From JBBQUP01 sp038212305 (GTDB taxonomy: Bacteria; Bacteroidota; Bacteroidia; Bacteroidales; Marinilabiliaceae), in the NCBI GenBank assembly GCA_038212305.1, contig JBBQUP010000053.1:1-24970 (forward strand): a stretch of 24,970 nucleotides of DNA, given 5' to 3'. The notes beneath the pieces were generated by a model. It saw only the letters and a program-made list of their open reading frames with translations. It was not told the origin of the DNA and did no database searches. Numbering within the stretch: the stretch's first letter is position 1; each line of letters opens with the position of its first letter. This document shows positions 1 to 8,553 of the stretch, one piece after another. The translations under genes were made by a program, and so were the position numbers.

Positions 1-63
1 TCCAGCTACTGAATGATCATGGTTACTATCGTTAACATTTGATCGGGAATTTGATTTTTTCAT
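1..63 (-). CDS. Possible 5' end of a divergent gene, cut by window edge
   Basis: On the minus strand an ATG at 63-61 opens 21 codons (M K K S N S R S N V N D S N H D H S V A G) without a stop to the window edge. The polar Asn/Ser/His-rich start resembles no family I can name. It would be divergent from the ATPase gene at 336, which is a natural layout, but 21 codons is too little to be sure it is coding. Confidence 0.3.
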   Translation of the reverse strand, partial: MKKSNSRSNVNDSNHDHSVAG

Positions 64-335
64 ACCATCATTTATTTAAGTTTCAATTTTCATAACTTCT
101 GTATCAAAGATATTTTCCACATGTAAATTCAATGTCATCTGAAAATTACCAAAAGGTTAATTGTTCAATTCAAGCAGCGATTGACAACAATAAATTCGAT
201 AACGTTTAAAGCAAATACTTTTTTAATGATGCTATTATATTTAACTTTAAGACCGAATTTCAAACACCTTAAATCAATACAACAGTAACATATACAACAA
301 CATACACAACTCATCTATTCTAAATATCTAATCAC
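64..335. other. AT-rich intergenic region, probable divergent promoter region
   Basis: This 272-base stretch lies between the possible minus-strand ORF and the DUF853 gene. It is very AT-rich and has no convincing ORF or long hairpin. A weak match to the Bacteroidota -7 element (TAACTTTA at 242-249, one base off TAnnTTTG) is the only promoter-like string seen, and it lies rather far from the start codon at 336. Confidence 0.35.
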
Positions 336-1883
336 ATGAATAAAAATAAATTCATTGAAGCCATAAACACCTCTTATACCTTTAAAGGTGAATCACTTAT
401 TATAGGATCAGCCATTTTAGGTGATGATTACGATACGCAAAGTCAGATAAAACTACCACTAAAAACATTGAACCGTCACGGTTTAATAGCCGGTGCTACA
501 GGAACTGGGAAAACCAAATCGTTACAAGTACTTACCGAAGGGCTTGCAAATGCCGGAGTTCCTGTTTTGGTGATGGACATGAAAGGCGATTTAAGTGGAT
601 TGGGTGCAGCAGGTACTTTAAATCCTATTATCGAAAAACGAGCTCAACAAATTGGAATTAATTGGCAACCACAAGCTTTCCCTCTTGAGTTTTTAACCAT
701 TTCCGATGAACCTGGCACTAAGCTCAAAGCCACTGTGTCGGAATATGGCCCTCTTTTACTTGGTAAGATTTTAGAGTTAAACGACAGTCAATGTGGTGTA
801 TTATCTATGATTTTTAAGTTTTGCGACGATCATGGACTGGCTCTGCTCGATTTAAAAGATTTGAAAAGTGTCATTAAATACATTCAGGAAGATGGCAAAG
901 AGGCTTTCTCGAAAGAATATGGCTTTGTGCATTCCAATTCGGCTGGAATTATTCTACGGAGCATTATTTCGTTGGAGCAACAAGATGGAGATAAAATATT
1001 TTGCGAACCGTCGTTTGGAATTGAAGATTTAATGCAGATTAACGATAATAATGTAGGCATTATCAATGTGTTAAGACTAACAGATATGCAAAGCCGCACT
1101 TCGCTCTTTAGCACGTTTATGCTTTGTTTGTTAGCTGAGATATTCCAAAAAATGCCAGAACAAGGTGATGCCGATAAACCCAAATTGGTCATTTTTATCG
1201 ATGAAGCTCATTTAGTGTTTAAAAATGCGTCCAAGAATTTAATCGATCAATTGGAAATGACAGTTAAACTAATCCGTTCCAAAGGAGTTGGCCTGTTTTT
1301 TGTCACCCAATCGCCCGATGATATTCCTTCAGCTATTTTGGGTCAGCTTGGAACTAAAATTCAACATTCACTTAGAGCATTTACAGCCAACGATCGCAAA
1401 GCAATTAAAGCAGCCTCCGAAAACTACCCTATTTCTGAGTTTTACAAAGTCAATGAGCTTATTACTGAAATGGGAATTGGCGAAGCCTTAGTGACCACCC
1501 TTGATGAAAAAGGACGACCAACCGAATTAGCACACACCCTAATGACACCACCACGCTCTCGAATGGATGTGCTATCACCTGCTGAAATCACACGCATCGT
1601 TAAGCAATCGGAGTTAGTTGATAAATACAATCAGGATTTAGATCGCGAAAGTGCTTATGAAATTCTTACGAATCGAATGAATGCACATGAAATTGAAACA
1701 AGTACCAGAAACTTAGAAAAAGAGTCCATGCAAAAACCCGCTAGAAGCAATGAGAAATCGACTTTCGAACAAATATTAAAGAGTCCTGTCACCAACACAA
1801 TAGTTAGAGAATTAGCGCGTGGACTGCTTGGCGTATTGGGATTAAAATCCACTACAACCCATGCCAGATCGCGAAGACGATAG
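336..1883 (+). CDS. HerA-like helicase / DUF853 family ATPase
   Basis: A 515-residue P-loop ATPase of the DUF853 (HerA-like C-terminal; E. coli YjgR-type) family. The Walker A motif GATGTGKT is at about residues 53-60 and is preceded by the typical 'NRHGLIAG' lead-in. Next comes 'VLVMDMKGDLSGL', a hallmark of the family. Walker B 'VIFIDEAH' has D289 and E290, and 'FFVTQSPDDIP' is a sensor-like strand. The lysine/arginine-rich C-terminal tail (after about residue 450) is typically variable. No signal peptide or membrane segment is seen, so a cytoplasmic protein is expected. The family is related to HerA/FtsK motor ATPases, but its physiological role is not established. It sits 139 bases upstream of ligA on the same strand. 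The start at 336 gives the usual family N-terminus. Confidence 0.9.
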   Translation: MNKNKFIEAINTSYTFKGESLIIGSAILGDDYDTQSQIKLPLKTLNRHGLIAGATGTGKTKSLQVLTEGLANAGVPVLVMDMKGDLSGLGAAGTLNPIIEKRAQQIGINWQPQAFPLEFLTISDEPGTKLKATVSEYGPLLLGKILELNDSQCGVLSMIFKFCDDHGLALLDLKDLKSVIKYIQEDGKEAFSKEYGFVHSNSAGIILRSIISLEQQDGDKIFCEPSFGIEDLMQINDNNVGIINVLRLTDMQSRTSLFSTFMLCLLAEIFQKMPEQGDADKPKLVIFIDEAHLVFKNASKNLIDQLEMTVKLIRSKGVGLFFVTQSPDDIPSAILGQLGTKIQHSLRAFTANDRKAIKAASENYPISEFYKVNELITEMGIGEALVTTLDEKGRPTELAHTLMTPPRSRMDVLSPAEITRIVKQSELVDKYNQDLDRESAYEILTNRMNAHEIETSTRNLEKESMQKPARSNEKSTFEQILKSPVTNTIVRELARGLLGVLGLKSTTTHARSRRR

Positions 1884-1991
1884 TCAATTTATCTTGTTTA
1901 TTCATGATTATAGCTGTTCAACCTGTTAATACATTTACCATACTTGTTTATAAGTCGTTAGCTAATTAATTCTTTCGAGCAATAAAAATCG

Positions 1992-1999
1992 TATTTTTG
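1992..1999 (+). promoter_or_regulatory. Probable ligA promoter -7 element (TATTTTTG)
   Basis: TATTTTTG matches the Bacteroidota sigma-ABfr -7 consensus TAnnTTTG exactly and is followed by 'cag', as is common for these promoters. It would place the transcript start near 2005, about 18 bases before the ligA ATG. No clean -33 TTTG lies at the ideal spacing; a 'TTTCG' at 1973-1977 is the nearest match. Confidence 0.55.
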
Positions 2000-2022
2000 C
2001 AGTAATTATCCTTTGCCTAAAA

Positions 2023-4044
2023 ATGATAGAACAGGAAGAAATAAATAATAGAATTATTACGCTGAGAAAGACTCTTAATGAGTTAAATCACTATTATTAT
2101 GTGCTTAATCAACCGAAAGAATCTGATTTCGAGTTTGATAGACTATTAAGTGAACTGATTTTATTGGAACGCGAAAATCATCAGTACTTCGACCCATTAA
2201 GTCCCAGCCAACGTGTAGGAAGCGATATCAACACCGAATTTCAACAAATTGCGCACGATTATCCCATGTTGTCGCTTTCGAATAGTTACAGCAAACAAGA
2301 AATAGCTGAATTCTACAATCGCATTGAAAAAGCCCTTTTAACACCTTTTACACTAGTCTGCGAACTAAAATTCGATGGTGCGGCATTAGCCCTTCGATAT
2401 AAAAACGGGAAATTAGAGCGTGCACTCACTCGTGGCGATGGCGAAAAAGGCGATGATGTGACCGAAAATGCCAAAACCATTTGCAGCATACCACTAACGT
2501 TATCAGGCAATTACCCCGATAATTTCGAGATACGAGGAGAAGTTTTCTTGCCTCGTGGCGGATTCGATGCCATGAATAAGGAACGTGCTGCACATGGATT
2601 GGAACTCTATTCCAACCCCCGAAATACCGCATCGGGCAGTCTGAAACTGCAAAATAGTGCACAAGTAGCTAAACGACCGTTAGATTGCTTTTTTTACTAC
2701 ATGCTGGGCGATAATTTACCTGCTACATTTCACAGTGATAATTTACAAGCAGCTGCCAGCTGGGGTTTAAAAACATCACCCTATTCAAAAGTATGTCAAA
2801 CGCTTCAAGAAGTCTATGACTTTATTGATTTGTGGGATACAAAAAGAGCAAATTTGCCTTTTGACATAGATGGAATTGTTATTAAACTGAATGACATACG
2901 ATTACAGCGAAATATGGGTTTTACGGCTAAATCGCCACGATGGGCAATTGCATATAAATTCAAAGCCGAAGCCGCTAGTACTCAACTCCTTTCCGTTAGT
3001 TATCAGGTTGGTCGCACAGGTGCTGTTACGCCAGTTGCCAACCTCGAACCGTTACAATTAGCAGGTACTATTGTAAAAAGAGCCTCGTTGCACAATGCAG
3101 ATATTATTCAAGGATTGGATCTGCATGAAGGCGATACAGTTACGGTTGAAAAAGGTGGTGAAATAATTCCCAAAATAACCGGTGTTATTATCGAAGAGAG
3201 GCAAAGCACAGCCAAACCCATTACATTTATCACGCATTGTCCTGAATGCACAACGGTACTGGCTCGCGAAGAAGGTGAAGCTGCTTGGTATTGTCCTAAC
3301 TCCAATCATTGTCCACCACAAATAAAAGGTCGAATAGAGCATTTCATATCGCGTAAAGCCATGAACATTGATGGTTTAGGCGGCGAAACCATTGATTTGC
3401 TCTTTAAAAATGGATTAATCAACGATGTATCCGATTTGTATAATTTAACCAAAGAACAACTCATTCCTTTGGAAAGATTAGGTGAAAAATCAGCAGAAAA
3501 TATAGTCAACGAAATAAACTTATCTAAAAACATCCCTTTTAATCGAGTGCTTTTTGCTTTGGGAATAAGGCATGTGGGCGAAACCATGGCGAAAAAACTG
3601 GTTAAAGCCTTTCGATCCATTGAAAATATACGATTAGCTTCATTAGATCAATTAGTTGCAGTCGATGAGATTGGTGAGAAAATTGCGTTGAGCGTACTCT
3701 CTTTTTTTAGTAATTCCGAAAACCAAATTATTGTTCAAAATTTAATAGAACATGGATTATTGTTTGAATCAACAGATAAAATTATTAAAACTGATGATGA
3801 AAACAACTTAAATGGACTTACCTTTGTTATTAGCGGAGTATTTTCGACAATTGGACGAGATGAATTAAAAGAATTAATTGAGCAGAAGGGTGGTAAGATG
3901 TCTTCTTCAATATCAGCTAAGACAAATTATTTGGTAGCTGGAGAAAATATGGGCCCCGCTAAATTAGCATCTGCTCAAAAATTAAATATTAAAATAATTA
4001 ATGAAAATGAAATCCTTAAAATTCTCAACCATAGTTTAAATTAA
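2023..4044 (+). CDS. ligA: NAD+-dependent DNA ligase LigA
   Basis: This gene encodes a full-length 673-residue bacterial DNA ligase, which seals nicks during replication and repair using NAD+. The order of parts is canonical: an Ia domain with the 'HYYYVLNQP' NMN-binding motif (about residues 23-31), an adenylation domain with 'ELKFDGAA' (AMP-accepting K116), an OB fold, a zinc finger with C406, C409, C424 and C430, helix-hairpin-helix repeats ('ALGIRHVGE', 'VDEIGEKIA'), and a C-terminal BRCT domain (about 594-673, 'GLTFVISGVF'). All catalytic elements seen are intact. It is probably cotranscribed with the DUF6913-type gene 16 bases downstream. It is essential in most bacteria. Confidence 0.98.
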   Translation: MIEQEEINNRIITLRKTLNELNHYYYVLNQPKESDFEFDRLLSELILLERENHQYFDPLSPSQRVGSDINTEFQQIAHDYPMLSLSNSYSKQEIAEFYNRIEKALLTPFTLVCELKFDGAALALRYKNGKLERALTRGDGEKGDDVTENAKTICSIPLTLSGNYPDNFEIRGEVFLPRGGFDAMNKERAAHGLELYSNPRNTASGSLKLQNSAQVAKRPLDCFFYYMLGDNLPATFHSDNLQAAASWGLKTSPYSKVCQTLQEVYDFIDLWDTKRANLPFDIDGIVIKLNDIRLQRNMGFTAKSPRWAIAYKFKAEAASTQLLSVSYQVGRTGAVTPVANLEPLQLAGTIVKRASLHNADIIQGLDLHEGDTVTVEKGGEIIPKITGVIIEERQSTAKPITFITHCPECTTVLAREEGEAAWYCPNSNHCPPQIKGRIEHFISRKAMNIDGLGGETIDLLFKNGLINDVSDLYNLTKEQLIPLERLGEKSAENIVNEINLSKNIPFNRVLFALGIRHVGETMAKKLVKAFRSIENIRLASLDQLVAVDEIGEKIALSVLSFFSNSENQIIVQNLIEHGLLFESTDKIIKTDDENNLNGLTFVISGVFSTIGRDELKELIEQKGGKMSSSISAKTNYLVAGENMGPAKLASAQKLNIKIINENEILKILNHSLN

Positions 4045-4060
4045 CCCCTTAACTTTTGCC

Positions 4061-4612
4061 ATGAAACAGATGATAGGTAATTACCTTTTAAATCGAAAGC
4101 TACTTAAGCTTAAGCAAACAAAAGCTTTTAACGGGATAAATAAAGCCAAGAGTATTGGAATTTTATTTGATGCTACTAAGTATGATAGCTACAAAGCAGT
4201 TAAATCATTAGTTAAAGAACTAACTGCTAACAACAAAAATGTTAAGGCCTTAGGTTACGTTAATAATAAGAAAATGGACGATCAATATTTGAGTGATAAA
4301 ATTTGGCAGTTTGTTTGCAAAAAAGACTTTAATTGGATAAACCAACCCACTGATTCATCGGTAGATAGTTTTGCAAATGAAAGCTTTGATATTTTAATCG
4401 TCTTGGCAGTTGATCCCTATTTTCCAATACGATATATTAGTAGTTTATCAAAATCATTATTCCGTGTTGGGCTAAATGGTGTTGAAAATTCAATTTTCGA
4501 CATGGTTTTACAGGTAAAACCTAACGAATCAATGGAACATCATATTTCAGTAACTATGCAGTATTTAAAAATGATATCGAATCAAAAAGAACCTGAATTA
4601 GAATTGGCTTAA
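4061..4612 (+). CDS. DUF6913-like protein of unknown function
   Basis: A 183-residue soluble protein without signal peptide or membrane segments. It begins with a basic helix ('NYLLNRKLLKLKQTKAF') followed by alternating strands and helices ('SIGILFDATKYDSYKAVKSL', 'FDILIVLAVDPYFPIRYIS', 'SLFRVG'). This pattern fits the Bacteroidota family now called DUF6913, recognised from memory of the pattern rather than by a search. The ligA - this gene - dapA order is, as far as I recall, common in Bacteroidota. It starts 16 bases after ligA, so the two are likely cotranscribed. No catalytic motif is recognised and no function can be assigned. Confidence 0.8.
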   Translation: MKQMIGNYLLNRKLLKLKQTKAFNGINKAKSIGILFDATKYDSYKAVKSLVKELTANNKNVKALGYVNNKKMDDQYLSDKIWQFVCKKDFNWINQPTDSSVDSFANESFDILIVLAVDPYFPIRYISSLSKSLFRVGLNGVENSIFDMVLQVKPNESMEHHISVTMQYLKMISNQKEPELELA

Positions 4613-4734
4613 ATTATATTTTTCAATGACTTAAAGCATCTTATTTAAAATTTAGATTTAAGTCAAGTATTAATAAATTTTGATTCCAATTACGTTATTA
4701 TCAGGTTGAGATAAAGTAATTTAACAAAAACACT

Positions 4735-5631
4735 ATGTCATCCTATTCATTCTTACAAGGAACTGGAGTTGCCGTCATCACCCCTTTTAACGCTGATCGC
4801 ACCCCCGATTTTGTATCACTTGATAATCACATTAATCATCTGATCAATAGCAAAATTGACTATCTGGTATTAATGGGAACCACTGGGGAGTCAGCCACCT
4901 TAATGGATTTCGAAAAAAAAGCTCTTCTTTTACATGTTGTTGACATTTGTAAGGGGCGAATCCCTCTGGTTGCTGGGATGGGTGGTAATAATACTTTTCA
5001 GCTCCAACAACAACTTAAAGAATTAAATACCAGTGGTATAAGCGCCATTCTTTCAATAACCCCCTATTACAATAAGCCCAACCAGGAAGGATTGTTTCAA
5101 CATTATTGCCAGCTTTCGAAAGCGTCGCCTCTGCCCATAATATTATATAATGTACCATCGCGTACAGGCACTAATTTATTACCCTCTACTGTTTTTAAAT
5201 TAGCCGAAGAGTGTGAAAATATTATTGGCATCAAAGAAGCCTCAGCCAACATGAATCAAGTGAGCGAGTTAATCAAAGGCAAACCCAATAACTTTTGGAT
5301 CATATCAGGTGATGATGCCACTACTCTTCCATTTTTAACATTAGGTGGAGATGGCGTTATTTCTGTTATTGCCAATGCCGTTCCATTAGAATTTTCACAA
5401 ATGGTAAAACATGCTTTAAAAGGTTCTTTAAAAGATGCTCAAACCATTCATTATAAGCTGATTGATTTGTGCAACTTGCTATTTATCGAAGGGAGTCCTT
5501 CTGGTATAAAAGCACTTTTAAATATGCAAGGAATGATTAAAAATCATCTCCGATTACCGCTAGTACCTGTTTCAAGTGAAACCTATCAATTGATTGAACA
5601 AGCATGGTTACAATTCGAAAAAGTGAAATAA
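4735..5631 (+). CDS. dapA: 4-hydroxy-tetrahydrodipicolinate synthase DapA
   Basis: A 298-residue class I aldolase-type (beta/alpha)8 barrel enzyme that condenses pyruvate with aspartate semialdehyde in the lysine/diaminopimelate pathway, and so also supplies peptidoglycan. Visible signatures are 'GTGVAVITPF' at the N-terminus, 'GTTGESATL' (paired catalytic/substrate threonines), 'YNVPSRTG' with Y138 and R143, and the Schiff-base lysine K167 in 'GIKEAS'. 'ISGDDATTLP' and 'GGDGVISVIANAVP' follow in their usual positions. Length is normal and no key residue is missing. It lies 122 bases after the DUF6913-type gene and could have its own promoter, though none is convincing. Confidence 0.97.
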   Translation: MSSYSFLQGTGVAVITPFNADRTPDFVSLDNHINHLINSKIDYLVLMGTTGESATLMDFEKKALLLHVVDICKGRIPLVAGMGGNNTFQLQQQLKELNTSGISAILSITPYYNKPNQEGLFQHYCQLSKASPLPIILYNVPSRTGTNLLPSTVFKLAEECENIIGIKEASANMNQVSELIKGKPNNFWIISGDDATTLPFLTLGGDGVISVIANAVPLEFSQMVKHALKGSLKDAQTIHYKLIDLCNLLFIEGSPSGIKALLNMQGMIKNHLRLPLVPVSSETYQLIEQAWLQFEKVK

Positions 5632-5702
5632 GCAATAGCTCTTTTGGCACAAATATTGTTAAAAAAAATAAAATAAATTGTAAACAAATAAAACTTAAAA
5701 CG

Positions 5703-6287
5703 ATGAAAAATATTTTTATAATTTTAGCTTTATCAACCTTAATATTAAGCAGTTGCGCAACACATAAAGTAGAACGCGTAGCCGTAACCGAACAAATTGA
5801 TTTAAGTGGTCGTTGGAACGATACCGATTCGCGTTTAGTGGCTGAAGATATGGTTTCTCAGATACTTAATGCGGCTTGGTTAACTAATTATGTGAAAAAT
5901 AGCAATGGCAAACTTCCGGTTGTGGTGGTTGGATTAGTCTATAATAAAAGTCACGAACATATCGAATCAGCTACTTTCATAAAAGATGTTGAACGCGCTT
6001 TTTTAAATAGCGGTAAAGTTCGCTTAGTTCAGGCAGGCAATAAACGTGAAGAGTTACGTAAGGAAAGAGCAGCTCAACAAGAATTTGCTTCTATGGAAAC
6101 AGCTAAAAAATGGGGTTTAGAATTAGGCGCTGATTTTATGCTAAATGGCGATATTAATTCGATAGTTGATGAATATAAAAAAGAAAAAGTATTGTTTTAT
6201 CAAGTCAACCTCGAATTAAGTGGTTTAGAAACCAACGAAGTAGTTTGGATTGGTGATAAAAAAATAAAAAAGTACATTAATAAGTAA
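5703..6287 (+). CDS. LpoB-like outer-membrane lipoprotein (penicillin-binding protein activator)
   Basis: A 194-residue lipoprotein. The frame is open from 5604, but the start at 5703 is chosen because it gives a proper type II signal peptide, 'MKNIFIILALSTLILSSC', with the lipobox ending at a cysteine near residue 18, and because the longer reading would overlap dapA. The mature part ('DLSGRWNDTDSRLVAEDM', 'LPVVVVGLVYNKSHEHI', 'RLVQAGNKREELRKERA', 'GADFMLNGDINSIVD') matches the LpoB/COG3417 pattern. In proteobacteria that family activates PBP1b from the outer membrane. A role in peptidoglycan synthesis here is inferred from family membership. The COG3014-like lipoprotein gene follows, a pairing seen in other genomes. 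Confidence 0.85.
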   Translation: MKNIFIILALSTLILSSCATHKVERVAVTEQIDLSGRWNDTDSRLVAEDMVSQILNAAWLTNYVKNSNGKLPVVVVGLVYNKSHEHIESATFIKDVERAFLNSGKVRLVQAGNKREELRKERAAQQEFASMETAKKWGLELGADFMLNGDINSIVDEYKKEKVLFYQVNLELSGLETNEVVWIGDKKIKKYINK

Positions 6288-6323
6288 TCGTCGACTTCGA
6301 GCAAGAAGATAAAAAGATGAATT

Positions 6324-6360
6324 GACAGATAGAAAAGAACCTCTAATCTATCTGTCTTTT
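6324..6360 (+). terminator. Rho-independent-like terminator after the LpoB-like gene
   Basis: A 9-bp perfect stem, gacagatag (6324-6332) with ctatctgtc (6348-6356), has a 15-base loop and is followed directly by a T-rich run. It lies inside a longer imperfect inverted repeat pairing 'aagaagataaaaagatga' with the pyrimidine-rich tract that continues to about 6420. The stem is GC-poor, so it may only attenuate transcription into the next lipoprotein gene. Confidence 0.55.
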
Positions 6361-6438
6361 TTCTCTTTTTCATCTTTTTTTATCTTCTTATCTCCATTTA
6401 TCTTTTTCATCTTCTTATCTAAATCTGTATTCACAGCC

Positions 6439-7830
6439 ATGTTTGGAAAACTAAAATTCCTAGCTCTATTCATCTTATTTCCGCTCTTATCGGGTTGTGC
6501 CAGCTATTATCAAAAGCAATTAAAATTCCAAACCTACATTCAGGCGGGTAACTACGCTGATGCCGATAAGTTATTAAACACAAACAATAAAGAATCGAAA
6601 GGAGTTAATAGAGTTTTGTATTACATGAATAAAGGAGTTACCTCTTTTATGCTCGGTGAATATGAGCAAAGTAATACGTGGTTTCTGCAAGCCGATCATT
6701 ATGTCGAAGATTTTAATAAATCATTGGGATACGAAGCATTGGGACTCATCTCCAATCCAATGATTAAACCGTATACACCTGAGGACTTTGAAGGCGTGAT
6801 GATTTATTACTACAAAGCACTCAATTACATATACTTAAACAATTTAGATGAAGCTTTAGTTGAATGTCGGCGATTGAACTTACAGCTAAACCGTATTAAC
6901 GATAAGTACAAAAAAGATAAGAATAAATACACACAAGATGCCTTTGCTCACAATTTAATGGGCATAATTTATGAAGCCCAAAGAGATTATAACAATGCAT
7001 TTATTGCCTATCGAAATGCCTTTGATGCTTACGAATCGACCTATGTTCTTCTCTTTAAACAAACAGTGCCAGAACAATTAAAACTCGATCTTATAAGAAC
7101 AGCTAAGCTAACAGGATTTTATTCGGAACAGAAATTCTATGAAGAAAAATTTGGCATTAATTATCAACCAAAACCTGACTCTTCAGGAGATTTGGTGTTT
7201 TTTTGGATGAATGGATTGGGGCCGGTTAAAGCCGAATGGAGCATTAATTTCACCAATACTGGTAATAACGATGGATGGATAACGCTGGCTGATGATGAAT
7301 CAGGTATGTCGTTCCCTGTTTTTATTGGCAATCGTTCAGGGAATGAGCAATCTGCATTCAAGAACCTATCTTTTTTAAGAGTCGCATTCCCAAAATACAA
7401 AACCCGCGAACCATTATTCTCTTCTGCTACGTTGCAATTAAACGACTCAATTTCCAAAAAATTAGAATTAGCTGAACCTATAAATGCTATAGCCTATCAA
7501 AGTTTAAAGGATAGAATGATACGTGAAATGGCAAATGGAATTGCTCGATTAGCAACTAAAAAAGCATTGGAACAATTAGCTCGGCAAAAGGACGATAATT
7601 TGGGTACTATTATAAGCATTATCAATGCAGTTTCTGAAAAAGCAGACACGCGAAATTGGCAATCGTTGCCCTACTCTATTTCTTATGCACGAATGACGCT
7701 TCCGCCGGGGGACTATAAAATAATGCTAAATACTTATGGTAATGTCACTTCATCTACTCCATTTGAATTTACCATTGAAGCGAACAAAACTTTATTCCAC
7801 ACATTTCATACGATGGAGAGTCAGCCCTAA
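6439..7830 (+). CDS. COG3014-like lipoprotein with TPR-like helices
   Basis: A 463-residue predicted lipoprotein. An in-frame extension to 6322 exists, but it reads through a low-complexity pyrimidine tract encoding Phe/Ser/Leu repeats. The ATG at 6439 gives a good lipoprotein signal, 'MFGKLKFLALFILFPLLSGC', with the cysteine at residue 20. The N-terminal half is helical and TPR-like ('TYIQAGNYADADKLL', 'YYMNKGVTSFMLGEYEQS', 'YKALNYIYLNNLDEALVECR', 'NLMGIIYEAQRDYNNAFIAY'). The C-terminal part is beta-rich ('LPPGDYKIMLNTYGN'). The arrangement fits the uncharacterised COG3014 family, which often neighbours LpoB-type genes, so an envelope role is likely. No enzyme motif is seen. Confidence 0.82.
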   Translation: MFGKLKFLALFILFPLLSGCASYYQKQLKFQTYIQAGNYADADKLLNTNNKESKGVNRVLYYMNKGVTSFMLGEYEQSNTWFLQADHYVEDFNKSLGYEALGLISNPMIKPYTPEDFEGVMIYYYKALNYIYLNNLDEALVECRRLNLQLNRINDKYKKDKNKYTQDAFAHNLMGIIYEAQRDYNNAFIAYRNAFDAYESTYVLLFKQTVPEQLKLDLIRTAKLTGFYSEQKFYEEKFGINYQPKPDSSGDLVFFWMNGLGPVKAEWSINFTNTGNNDGWITLADDESGMSFPVFIGNRSGNEQSAFKNLSFLRVAFPKYKTREPLFSSATLQLNDSISKKLELAEPINAIAYQSLKDRMIREMANGIARLATKKALEQLARQKDDNLGTIISIINAVSEKADTRNWQSLPYSISYARMTLPPGDYKIMLNTYGNVTSSTPFEFTIEANKTLFHTFHTMESQP

Positions 7831-8089
7831 TTAATAGCAGTTGACAGTTAACAGTTATCAGCTAGCAATTTCGCGAATCACTGTTTCCAACTTTGGGTCT
7901 GCTGAAAAAGTATTATTTCATTCTATTACAATTAAATATCTTGATTTTTATGGCTCTATGTTGATTTAAGTGGTGGTTCGTTTTGCAAAGGCCATTTGAT
8001 TATTTATCATGTATGTTAAGTGGTATATATCTAAGCAATTAATCCTGCGCTGACACATTGAAAAATAGTAGACTAAAGATTGAAAAATA

Positions 8090-8285
8090 GCCACGAATGC
8101 ACGAATAAAATTATTCGTGACCTGACTGTGACTGCTTGCAGTCACAGTCGATGATATTAAACTATCCTTTTATAAATTGCTAACTATTCTTTTGTGCACA
8201 TCCATACAAAATCCAAAAATTTGGTAGTTATCTTCGATGCAAATTCTTATTCGTGAATTGACTCCGTCGATCTTCGATTCGTGGC
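8090..8285. repeat. Outer inverted repeat around a perfect hairpin
   Basis: gccacgaat at 8090-8098 pairs with attcgtggc at 8277-8285. Just inside, cacgaataa (8100-8108) can pair with ttattcgtg either locally (8111-8119) or distally (8247-8255). The two ends are therefore inverted copies of one another, with about 20 extra bases in the right copy. 'Cacgaat...attcgtg' repeats of this kind are frequent in Bacteroidota intergenic DNA. Confidence 0.55.
8124..8149. repeat. Perfect 12-bp hairpin with 2-base loop (REP-like)
   Basis: gactgtgactgc (8124-8135), tt, gcagtcacagtc (8138-8149): a perfect inverted repeat much more GC-rich than its surroundings. There is no T-tract after it and no gene ending close by, so a terminator role is unlikely. 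It resembles a REP-type palindrome. Confidence 0.7.
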
Positions 8286-8401
8286 CTTTATTTATCAATG
8301 AATTCTACCCTCTATAAACGTTATAGAGCCATTTTTATATATGCCAAATGCAAGGGCAAAGTGAAAATAATACAGAACCTCTTGACTTATTAAATTTTAA
8401 A

Positions 8402-8553
8402 TTCCTCGTCAGGGGATTAAATATCAATAGAGAATTAATGCTGAGATAATTTGTTGCCCATAGGGGGTTAATCTAAATGCATAAATGTTAATGCCCTACG
8501 GGCAAAATAATCAATCACACATAATATTCTATTGATATTAATTCCCTACGGGA
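8402..8553. repeat. REP-like double palindrome with four CCC-TA-GGG-type hairpin cores
   Basis: The segment is an imperfect inverted repeat about a centre near 8482. The outer arms (8402-8436 and 8523-8553) share 'aatatcaatag'/'ctattgatatt' and a 'ccc...ggg' core. The inner arms carry gcccatagggggttaa (8456-8471) against ttaatgccctacgggc (8488-8503). The short hairpins gccc-tac-gggc and ccc-tac-ggg lie within. It resembles BIME/REP-type interspersed elements and appears to have landed within the 699-base element. Confidence 0.6.

Noticed and set aside
2426..2662. Long minus-strand ORF inside ligA
   Set aside because: It is a shadow of the conserved ligA frame with no recognisable protein features; similar antisense ORFs occur across the window.
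5604..5702. N-terminal extension of the LpoB-like gene overlapping dapA
   Set aside because: The extension gives a Lys/Asn-rich segment and overlaps dapA; the internal ATG at 5703 produces a standard lipoprotein signal peptide.
6322..6438. Extended start of the COG3014-like gene through a Phe/Ser-rich tract
   Set aside because: It reads through a low-complexity pyrimidine tract and the terminator-like hairpin; the ATG at 6439 gives a clean lipobox.
8124..8149. Hairpin considered as a transcription terminator
   Set aside because: There is no T-tract on either strand and no gene ends within 200 bases in the right orientation.
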